Source: Paracoccaceae bacterium
GTDB lineage: Bacteria > Pseudomonadota > Alphaproteobacteria > Rhodobacterales > Rhodobacteraceae
Assembly (NCBI GenBank): GCA_027069385.1
Contig: JALXER010000168.1
Span: forward strand, 1 to 20,273
Length of the DNA stretch: 20,273 bases
Reading direction: 5' to 3'
Every line of letters starts with the position of its first letter. Within the stretch, counting starts at the first letter, position 1. A program made the translations under genes and the position numbers. The notes under the pieces are model-generated. The model worked only from the letters and a program-made list of their open reading frames with translations, was not told where the DNA came from and ran no database searches. Shown here one piece after another: positions 14,677 through 20,273 of the stretch.

Positions 14677-14704
14677 GATCCCCGGTTTTATGAATGATGC
14701 GGTA

Positions 14705-14734
14705 GTGGTGGTGGGTGCTTGCACCCACCACCAC
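14705..14734. terminator. Perfect 14-bp hairpin between tRNA and convergent gene
   Basis: GTGGTGGTGGGTGC (14705-14718), loop TT, and its exact complement (14721-14734). It lacks a T-run on either side but sits between the tRNA and the convergent alcohol dehydrogenase gene, where a bidirectional terminator is expected. A second imperfect hairpin (GGTGCGCGG/CCACGCACC, 14741-14761) abuts that gene's stop codon. Confidence 0.55.
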
Positions 14735-14761
14735 AGAAACGGTGCGCGGAAACCACGCACC

Positions 14762-15907
14762 CTACATGCAGGCCTCGAACAGGGCCTTGGTGTTGTCAAA
14801 GGTCATTTCAACAGGGTTGCCACCGGTGGACGGGTCTTTCAGGGCCATTTCTGTCAGCTCGTCAATCCGGCTGGCCTCAACCCCCATTTCGGTCAGGTTC
14901 CTGGGCATGCTCAGGCTGTCATTCAGTTCAACCACATAGGCGCGAAAGCCGTCAAACCCGCCGGTCAGGCCAAGATAGCCGTTCAGCGCCTCGAACCGGT
15001 CTTCGATTGCGGCGCGGTTATAGTCCAGCACCGGCGGGATTACGACGGCATTGGTGGTGCCGTGATGGGTGTTGTAAACCGCGCCAATCGGGTGCGAAAG
15101 CGCATGCACCGCGCCAAGGCCTTTCTGAAAGGCGGTGGCCCCCATCATCGCGGCGCTCAGCATATGGGCGCGGGCCTCGATGTCGGTTGGGTCCGCATAA
15201 ACGCGGGGCAGGTTTTCCTTGACCAGGCGCATGCCTTCTACGGCAATGCCTTGGCTCATCGGGTGGTAATGCGGCGAGGAATAGGCCTCAAGACAATGGG
15301 CAAAAGCATCCATCCCCGTGCCTGCGGTGATGAATTTGGGCATGCCCACGGTCAGTTCGGGGTCGGCGATCACCACGCTGGGCAGCACTTTGGGGTGAAA
15401 GATAATTTTCTTCACATGGGTGACGCTATCGGTAATCACCGAAGCGCGGCCCACTTCGGAACCGGTACCGGCGGTGGTGGGCACGGCGATGATCGGCGCA
15501 ATGGCGTCGCTATCGGCGCGGGTCCACCAGTCGCCGATGTCTTCGAAATCCCACACGGGGCGGGTTTGGCCCGCCATAAAGGCCACCATTTTGCCAAGGT
15601 CAAGGCCGGAGCCGCCACCAAATGCAATCACCCCGTCATGGCCGCCGTCTTTATAGACTTTCACGCCCGCCTCAAGGTTTTTCTCGTTCGGGTTCTGGTC
15701 AACTTCCGAGAACATGGCGCGGCCAAGCCCCGCATCGTCCAGAATATCGAGCGCGTTTTGGGTGATCGGCAGGTCGGCAAGGCCCTTGTCTGTGATCAGG
15801 AGCGGGTTTTTCATGCCAACGGATGTGCAGGCCTCGGCCAGTTCCTTGATCCGGCCAGCGCCGAATTTGATCGGGGTGGGATAGCCCCAGTTGCCAATGA
15901 GGTTCAT
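14762..15907 (-). CDS. Iron-containing alcohol dehydrogenase
   Basis: A group III (Fe-type) NAD(P)-dependent alcohol dehydrogenase of 381 residues, oxidising an alcohol to an aldehyde or the reverse. Gly-Gly-Gly-Ser-Gly-Leu-Asp at 97-103 binds the cofactor pyrophosphate. Metal ligands can be assigned as Asp200, His204, His268 and His282 from the Asp-Ala-Phe-Ala-His, Val-His-Ala-Leu-Ser-His and His-His-Gly motifs. An AAAGGA site precedes the ATG. It is the last gene of the leftward amine-type cluster, 104 bases after the aldehyde dehydrogenase, with palindromes in between. The pairing with a gamma-glutamylamide synthetase suggests the alcohol substrate may be a gamma-glutamylated amino alcohol; this is inferred. 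Confidence 0.92.
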   Translation of the reverse strand: MNLIGNWGYPTPIKFGAGRIKELAEACTSVGMKNPLLITDKGLADLPITQNALDILDDAGLGRAMFSEVDQNPNEKNLEAGVKVYKDGGHDGVIAFGGGSGLDLGKMVAFMAGQTRPVWDFEDIGDWWTRADSDAIAPIIAVPTTAGTGSEVGRASVITDSVTHVKKIIFHPKVLPSVVIADPELTVGMPKFITAGTGMDAFAHCLEAYSSPHYHPMSQGIAVEGMRLVKENLPRVYADPTDIEARAHMLSAAMMGATAFQKGLGAVHALSHPIGAVYNTHHGTTNAVVIPPVLDYNRAAIEDRFEALNGYLGLTGGFDGFRAYVVELNDSLSMPRNLTEMGVEASRIDELTEMALKDPSTGGNPVEMTFDNTKALFEACM

Positions 15908-15961
15908 GTCTGTGTCCTTTGTGTTTGTCAGGGTGCGGACGGTGCCGCGAAGCGCGTCCCT

Positions 15962-16018
15962 CCCCCCGCTTGCGGGGGGCGGTTAGGAGGGGGGCTTAGC
16001 CCAAGGGGGGGCTAGCCC
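15962..16018. repeat. GC-rich palindromes between the two dehydrogenase genes
   Basis: CCCCCCGC/GCGGGGGG forms a perfect hairpin at 15962-15969/15972-15979 with loop TT. A near-palindrome GGGCT-T-AGCCC lies at 15992-16002, and a perfect 10-bp palindrome at 16009-16018 contains the aldehyde dehydrogenase stop codon. No T-run follows. It may be a REP-like element that protects or partly terminates the upstream message. Confidence 0.5.
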
Positions 16019-17394
16019 AGTTTCTTCAGGTGATAGGATTTCGGGCGGGTCAGGTTCTGGAAGCCGATCACCGAGAGCGCGCCGCCGCGCCCTGTGTTTT
16101 TGCAACCAGTCCAGCACAGGCCCGGGTCCAGATAATCGGCGCGGTTCATGAACACGGTGCCGGTTTCCAGCTCAGCACCAATCGCTGCCGCGCGGGTAGC
16201 ATCATTGGTCCAGAGCGAGGCGGTGAGGCCGAACTCGGAGTCGTTCATCAACGCAATCGCCTCTTCATCCGAGGAAACCTTCATAATGCCAACCACAGGC
16301 CCGAAGCTTTCATCGCGCATCACCCGCATTTCGTTGGTGACGTTGGTCAGGATTTGCGGCATCAGATAGGTGCCGCCATCATCCTCGGGGAACTTCGCGG
16401 GGTCGATCATCGCCACCGCGCCATCGGCCAAAGCCACGCGCGTTTGGGCGCGGACCTCGTCGGCAAAGCGGATGTTGGCCATGGGGCCGATGGTGGTTTC
16501 CGGGTCCAGCGGGTTGCCCAGCTTGTAGCCGTTGACGATGTTCACGGCTTTTTTGACGAATGCGTCATAAAGCGATTCAGCCACGTAAATCCGTTCAATC
16601 CCGCAGCAGCACTGGCCGGAATTGAACATCGCCGCGTCGATCAGAGTGTCAACGGCCGCATCCACGTCGGCGTCATCCATCACATAGCCCGGATCTTTGC
16701 CGCCAAGCTCGGTGCCAACGCCGGTAAAGGTGCCCGCCGCCGCGCGCTCCATCTCTTGCCCGCCACCTACCGAGCCGGTGAAGTTGATAAAATCAACGTT
16801 GTTGCCTGCGATCAGGTTTGATGTGGTGGCGTGGTCAAGAAAGATGTTCTGGAACAGGTCAGCGGGAATGCCTGCCTTCGTGAAGGCTTCGGCCATGCGC
16901 TCACCCGCCAAAAGGGTCTGGCTGGCGTGTTTCAGCATCACCGCATTGCCTGCGATCAGGGCCGGGGAAACGGTGTTAATCGCCGTCAGATAGGGGTAGT
17001 TCCACGGGGCAATCACCAGCACAACGCCGTGGGGTTCGCGGACAATCCGGCGCTCAAAATCATCGGAGTCCTCGACGATGATCGGGGCCAGCGCCTCGGT
17101 GGCAATCGCCGCCATGCCCGAGGCGCGCTCTTCCACGCCGCCGAATTCACCACCATAGCGCACGGGGCGGCCCATCATATGGGCCAGCTCGATGACGATG
17201 TCATCATTCATCTTGCCAAGCTCGGCCACGCCTGCCTGCACCAGCGCAATCCGCTCTTCCAGCGGGCGCTTTTTCCATGCCTTCTGGGCCGTACGCGCCT
17301 TGGCGACGGCCTCGACCGCCGCATCGAGGCTTGCCGATTCGCGCGTTGCGAATACCGAGCCGTCGATCGGTGAGATACACTTGATCGTAGTCAT
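16012..17394 (-). CDS. NAD(P)-dependent aldehyde dehydrogenase
   Basis: A member of the aldehyde dehydrogenase superfamily (460 residues, slightly shorter than the usual 480-500), oxidising an aldehyde to the acid. Visible are Pro-Trp-Asn-Tyr-Pro near 130-134 with the oxyanion-hole Asn, Lys155 for the cofactor, Phe-Thr-Gly-Ser at 205-208, the general-base Glu229 in Glu-Leu-Gly-Gly-Lys, and the nucleophile Cys263. The nucleophile lies in an unusual run of three cysteines (262-264, Gly-Gln-Cys-Cys-Cys-Gly). A good AAGGA ribosome site lies between the vapC stop and the ATG, 10 bases apart, so it could be read through from the toxin-antitoxin genes. It probably acts after the alcohol dehydrogenase in the same pathway. 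Confidence 0.92.
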   Translation of the reverse strand: MTTIKCISPIDGSVFATRESASLDAAVEAVAKARTAQKAWKKRPLEERIALVQAGVAELGKMNDDIVIELAHMMGRPVRYGGEFGGVEERASGMAAIATEALAPIIVEDSDDFERRIVREPHGVVLVIAPWNYPYLTAINTVSPALIAGNAVMLKHASQTLLAGERMAEAFTKAGIPADLFQNIFLDHATTSNLIAGNNVDFINFTGSVGGGQEMERAAAGTFTGVGTELGGKDPGYVMDDADVDAAVDTLIDAAMFNSGQCCCGIERIYVAESLYDAFVKKAVNIVNGYKLGNPLDPETTIGPMANIRFADEVRAQTRVALADGAVAMIDPAKFPEDDGGTYLMPQILTNVTNEMRVMRDESFGPVVGIMKVSSDEEAIALMNDSEFGLTASLWTNDATRAAAIGAELETGTVFMNRADYLDPGLCWTGCKNTGRGGALSVIGFQNLTRPKSYHLKKLG

Positions 17395-17404
17395 TTTGTT
17401 TCCT

Positions 17405-17818
17405 TTAACATCTCAGGGCGTTGACATGCCCTTGCTCTGCATAATCGAGGATCTTTTGATCTCGGGTTAGTATTGTAAGACCTTGCGCGCGTGCCGTGGC
17501 GATGATGATGCGGTCGGCGGGGTCTTTATGTAAAGTGCCGGGGAGGTAAGATGAGTCAATCAAAACACCGGCCGGCATTTCAGAATAGGCCACGCCCGGC
17601 AAGGAGGTGAGGCGTTCGAGCATCGAACGTTCGGTGATACTGGCTGGCAGACGTCCGCGAGACATTAAAAGGCCTAATTCCCATGCTGTAATTGGCGAAA
17701 TGTAGATAGGGCTATCGGTTTCGAAAGACTGCTGAATAGCCTGTTGTGCGGCAGAATTTATGGGTTCACCACCAGATATCCAGATCACCGAACAGGTGTC
17801 GAGCAATAGAGGCGCCAT
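17405..17818 (-). CDS. vapC: VapC-type PIN-domain toxin
   Basis: A 137-residue PIN-domain RNase. The acidic metal-binding residues are in place: Asp7 in Leu-Leu-Asp-Thr, Glu47 in Trp-Glu-Leu-Gly, Asp99 and Asp102 in Lys-Asp-Pro-Ala-Asp-Arg, and Asp120 in Thr-Arg-Asp. As a type II toxin it would cut tRNA or rRNA when released from its antitoxin. Its ATG overlaps the antitoxin stop by one base (TAATG), giving tight translational coupling. Together with its partner it lies between genes for a synthetase and an aldehyde dehydrogenase, and its base composition looks less GC-rich than those neighbours, which suggests insertion by transfer. Confidence 0.92.
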   Translation of the reverse strand: MAPLLLDTCSVIWISGGEPINSAAQQAIQQSFETDSPIYISPITAWELGLLMSRGRLPASITERSMLERLTSLPGVAYSEMPAGVLIDSSYLPGTLHKDPADRIIIATARAQGLTILTRDQKILDYAEQGHVNALRC

Positions 17819-18225
17819 TATTTTGCATCTCCATAAGCCCGATCACCCCATTCAGGGTCTGCCGGTTCTGTAAGATCAAGATCGTCAGGTATTGTGATAA
17901 GACCTTTGAGACAGCCAAAAATGGGATGTTGGCCGTGTTTGGGCTTATTGACTGTTGGAGGTTCAATGGTGTTATCACGGACAAACACCAGTTTTTCGCG
18001 CTCAAGGTCAACGCGTGCAGTTTTATAGCCCGCATTGAGCCAGGCAAAAGTAATAACACTGTTACTTGGGTTGTTACTCCACCAGGCACGATGTTTGCGG
18101 GCTGAGGGCGGGAGGTTATTTCCGATGACTGATTCTATAGCTGAGAAAGTCATCGGAATTTCAGAAAATCCCTTTTTATCAAGGTAATTCTCTAGAGGCT
18201 CGTATTTGCTTTGCGTATTGGTCAT
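17818..18225 (-). CDS. Atypical antitoxin: DUF7662-like domain with a VapB/Phd-like tail
   Basis: A 135-residue protein directly upstream of vapC. It is not a normal AbrB, RHH or Phd antitoxin. Residues 8-83 (Tyr-Glu-Pro-Leu-Glu-Asn-Tyr-Leu, then Arg-Lys-His-Arg-Ala-Trp-Trp-Ser-Asn) look like the domain of unknown function I recall as DUF7662. The end, at about 101-126 (Phe-Gly-Cys-Leu-Lys-Gly, then acidic Asp-Leu-Thr-Glu-Pro-Ala-Asp-Pro), resembles the toxin-binding tail of VapB/Phd antitoxins. The start at 18225 is preferred over 18255 because AAGGGAA lies 6 to 12 bases upstream. The antitoxin role rests on position, overlap and tail, and the domain name should be checked. Confidence 0.75.
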   Translation of the reverse strand: MTNTQSKYEPLENYLDKKGFSEIPMTFSAIESVIGNNLPPSARKHRAWWSNNPSNSVITFAWLNAGYKTARVDLEREKLVFVRDNTIEPPTVNKPKHGQHPIFGCLKGLITIPDDLDLTEPADPEWGDRAYGDAK

Positions 18226-18260
18226 GTTTGGTTCCCTTTGGCTGATGCTTGACATCTACC

Positions 18261-18300
18261 AATAGTAACTACCTATGTAAATAGTTACACAGTTACTATT
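18261..18300. promoter_or_regulatory. Inverted-repeat operator of the toxin-antitoxin operon
   Basis: AATAGTAACT (18261-18270) and its exact complement (18291-18300) are 20 bases apart. A nested pair GTAACTA/TAGTTAC (18265-18271/18282-18288) adds a third copy of the AGTTAC core. The AT-rich stretch lies just upstream of the antitoxin start and probably holds the promoter, repressed by the antitoxin or its complex with VapC. A possible -10 is TACTAT on the minus strand; the -35 is unclear. Confidence 0.6.
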
Positions 18301-18303
18301 ATT

Positions 18304-19665
18304 CTAGGCCCGTTCAAAGCCGCGTGCGATTTCCCAATCGGTGACCACGCGGTCAAATTCTTCCAACTCCCACTCTGCCGCGCGGGTGTAGTGGGTGATG
18401 ACGTCGTCGCCAAAGGACTCGCGCAGCATGGCAGAGCTGGACAGCGTCGCCATGGCATCGCGCAGGTTCTGCGGGATCTCGGCGCCGTCGCCCTGATAGG
18501 CATCCCCCACGGTCGGTTCGGAAAGCGGCAGCGCATCCTCGATGCCTTTTATCCCGGCGGCCAGCATGGCGGCCATGGCAAGATAGGGGTTCATATCCGA
18601 GCCGGGAATCCGGCATTCTACCCGCACCGATTTGCTGCCAGCCGCACAAAGCCGGAACCCCGCCGTGCGGTTATCGACCGACCAGATGGTGCGGGTCGGG
18701 GCAAAGGTGCCCTTTTGGAAGCGCTTATAGCTGTTCACATAGGGCGCAAGGAAATACATGAATTCGGGCGCGTATTTCAGCAGGCCCGCCATGTAGTTTT
18801 TCATCAGGCCGGACATGCCAAGCGCGTCGGCCTCGTCAAAAAAGGCGTTGCTGCCGTCTTTCCACAAGGACTGGTGGACATGGCTGGAGGAGCCGACCTT
18901 GGTATGGTCCCACTTGGGCAGGAAGGTTACGGCGTGGCCCTGTGCCCAGGCGATTTCTTTGATGGCGTGCTTGGCGATGGAGTGGTTGTCGGCGGTGTCG
19001 AGGGCCCCGGCGTATTTGATATTCAACTCTTCCTGGCCTGCCTCGGCCTCGCCCTTGGACCCCTCAACCGGGATGCCAGCGGCATAAAGGTGATTGCGGA
19101 TCGGCCGCATGATGTGTTCTTCTTTGGTGGTCTGGAAGATGTGGTAATCTTCGTTATAGCCAGAGATCGGATTGAGCTTGCGAAATCCCGATTTGCGAAT
19201 TTTATCAAAGCTTTGCTCGAAGATAAAAAACTCAAGCTCCGTGGCCATGATCGCGTCAAAGCCCATGGCCTCCAGCCGCGCCAGTTGCTTTTTCAGCATG
19301 GCACGGGGGGAATGGGGGATCGGTTGATGGTGGTGGTGGTCCAGCACATCGCACAGCACCATCGCGGTCGCATCAAGCCACGGCACCTTGCGCATCGTGG
19401 CAAGGTCGGGCTTCATAATATAGTCGCCATAGCCGCTTTCCCAGTTGGTCGAGGCAAACCCGTCGGGCGTGGCCATTTCAAGATCGGTGGCCAGCAGATA
19501 GTTGCAACAATGGGTTTCTTTGTACCCGCCATCCACGAAATGGGCGGCCAGAAAGCGCTTGCCCATCAGGCGGCCCTGCATGTCTACGATACAGGCCAGC
19601 ACGGTATCGATCTCGCCCGCGCTAACGGATTTTTTCAGGTCGTCGAGTGTCAGATTGCCAGCCAT
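18304..19665 (-). CDS. Glutamine-synthetase-family gamma-glutamylamide/polyamine synthetase
   Basis: A 453-residue ligase of the glutamine synthetase superfamily that would join glutamate to an amine using ATP, like PuuA (putrescine), IpuC (isopropylamine) or the GlnA3/A4 enzymes. Metal and nucleotide residues appear in Glu-Leu-Glu-Phe-Phe (143-147), Gly-Gln-Glu-Glu-Leu-Asn (210-215), Ser-Ser-Ser-His-Val-His-Gln-Ser (259-266) and Arg-Val-Glu-Cys-Arg-Ile-Pro-Gly (348-355). The N-terminal beta-grasp part differs from true GlnA, and no GlnA adenylylation context is seen. AGAGG lies 7 bases before the ATG. The TRAP binding protein gene ends 63 bases upstream. Amine gamma-glutamylation is the best reading; the amine is unknown. 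Confidence 0.85.
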   Translation of the reverse strand: MAGNLTLDDLKKSVSAGEIDTVLACIVDMQGRLMGKRFLAAHFVDGGYKETHCCNYLLATDLEMATPDGFASTNWESGYGDYIMKPDLATMRKVPWLDATAMVLCDVLDHHHHQPIPHSPRAMLKKQLARLEAMGFDAIMATELEFFIFEQSFDKIRKSGFRKLNPISGYNEDYHIFQTTKEEHIMRPIRNHLYAAGIPVEGSKGEAEAGQEELNIKYAGALDTADNHSIAKHAIKEIAWAQGHAVTFLPKWDHTKVGSSSHVHQSLWKDGSNAFFDEADALGMSGLMKNYMAGLLKYAPEFMYFLAPYVNSYKRFQKGTFAPTRTIWSVDNRTAGFRLCAAGSKSVRVECRIPGSDMNPYLAMAAMLAAGIKGIEDALPLSEPTVGDAYQGDGAEIPQNLRDAMATLSSSAMLRESFGDDVITHYTRAAEWELEEFDRVVTDWEIARGFERA

Positions 19666-19728
19666 AGGGAGCCTCTTTTGAACAGGGGGTGAGTCGCGGG
19701 CAGCATGGCCGCCCGTGACATATCTTAC

Positions 19729-20273
19729 TTAGTAACGGTAAGGCTTGCCAGCCTTGTTCATCACTTCATTATAGTCTTTGAAGATCTGCACAACCTTGGC
19801 TTTGGTCTCGGATTCCTGAGCGATTTCATCCCAGAAAACGCCAGCGGCATCTTCAACGGTTTTCCACTCTTCGTCCGGAATCGAGGTCAGCTCCATATCG
19901 GTGCCGTTCACCCGCAGGTCGGCCTCGCCGCCCCAATACCACCATTGGCGATGGTAGTGCGAGGAATCAGTAACCACTTTCAACAGCTCGCGCAGATGCT
20001 CCGGAATTTTGTTCCAGCTTTCCTGATTGGCATAGAAAGACCCAGCCCATGCGCCCGAGATGTTGTTGGTCAGGAAGTAATCCGTCACGTTGGCCCAGCC
20101 CGAGGTATAATCCTCGGTGATGCCGGACCAGCCGATGCCGTCTAGCTCGCCGGTTTGCACGGCCACCTCAATGTCTTCCCATGGCAGCGATACCGGAATC
20201 ATCCCGAATTGCTCCATGAAGCGGCCAGCGGTGGGGAAGGTGAAAATGCGCTTGCCCTTGAAATCATCCAGCG
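19729..20273 (-). CDS. TRAP transporter DctP-type binding protein, partial
   Basis: The C-terminal 180 residues of a periplasmic TRAP solute-binding protein; the N-terminus lies beyond the window. The visible part has the family pattern Phe-Lys-Gly-Lys-Arg-Ile near the edge, then Val-Gln-Thr-Gly-Glu-Leu-Asp-Gly with the repeated Trp/Tyr-rich ligand region, and a long C-terminal helix ending Lys-Pro-Tyr-Arg-Tyr. TRAP systems use sodium-driven import of carboxylates and other small solutes. The permease genes are not seen and may lie outside. Its position just before the synthetase gene suggests it supplies the substrate of this cluster. Confidence 0.9.
   Translation of the reverse strand, partial: LDDFKGKRIFTFPTAGRFMEQFGMIPVSLPWEDIEVAVQTGELDGIGWSGITEDYTSGWANVTDYFLTNNISGAWAGSFYANQESWNKIPEHLRELLKVVTDSSHYHRQWWYWGGEADLRVNGTDMELTSIPDEEWKTVEDAAGVFWDEIAQESETKAKVVQIFKDYNEVMNKAGKPYRY

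Noticed and set aside
14567..16015. A 482-codon + strand frame running through the tRNA and opposite the alcohol dehydrogenase
   Set aside because: It crosses a tRNA gene and several palindromes, and its translation is a shadow of the dehydrogenase.
18391..19692. A 433-codon + strand frame opposite the synthetase gene
   Set aside because: An antisense shadow of a clearly recognised gene; no start signals.
19690..19720. Terminator after the TRAP binding protein gene
   Set aside because: A short CGGGC/GCCCG hairpin is possible, but it is imperfect and has no T-run, so I did not list it.

Overview
The window looks like a chromosomal segment of an alphaproteobacterium, most likely of the Rhodobacteraceae (Roseobacter-like). 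Pointers are the GC-rich coding style, the rimP-nusA-ylxR-infB operon in which YlxR carries a fused L7Ae-like half, a terminator-type leader upstream of rimP, a TRAP transporter binding protein, and clusters of GC-rich intergenic hairpins. This assignment rests on gene content and recollection of related genomes, not on a search.

Layout. (1) 1-1627, + strand: the end of an unrecognised gene, then an orphan AapJ-type amino-acid binding protein. (2) 1666-8218: a divergent arsenic-resistance locus. The leftward arm encodes a cysteine-synthase-like PLP enzyme, an ArsR repressor with C-terminal cysteines, and a DoeB/aspartoacylase-like deacylase. The rightward arm encodes an AqpS-like channel, a MalY/PatB-type C-S lyase, the metallochaperone ArsD and the ATPase ArsA. 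No ArsB or Acr3 pump and no ArsC is present in the window. The 125-bp divergent region has two back-to-back sigma70-like promoters with overlapping -35 boxes and two related inverted repeats placed as operators. (3) 8219-8897: a gene-free convergent gap with two sets of inverted repeats, including a 258-bp nested palindromic element. (4) 8898-14433, - strand: the translation/transcription operon rimP-nusA-ylxR-infB with its promoter and a terminator-type leader. (5) 14560-14734: tRNA-Pro(CGG) with its own promoter and a strong hairpin. (6) 14762-20273, - strand: a TRAP binding protein (partial), a glutamine-synthetase-family gamma-glutamylamide synthetase, an aldehyde dehydrogenase and an iron-type alcohol dehydrogenase. 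A VapC toxin with an unusual antitoxin sits between the synthetase and the aldehyde dehydrogenase.

How the genes may work together. The ars locus should sense As(III)/Sb(III) through ArsR and release both arms at once. ArsD and ArsA have all the expected metal-binding cysteines, but they would need a pump encoded elsewhere. The three amino-acid or sulfur enzymes under the same control are not part of the textbook ars pathway and are the best candidate here for an undescribed function. In the last region, gamma-glutamylation followed by alcohol and aldehyde oxidation would fit catabolism of an amine or amino alcohol imported by the TRAP system; the substrate cannot be read from the sequence.
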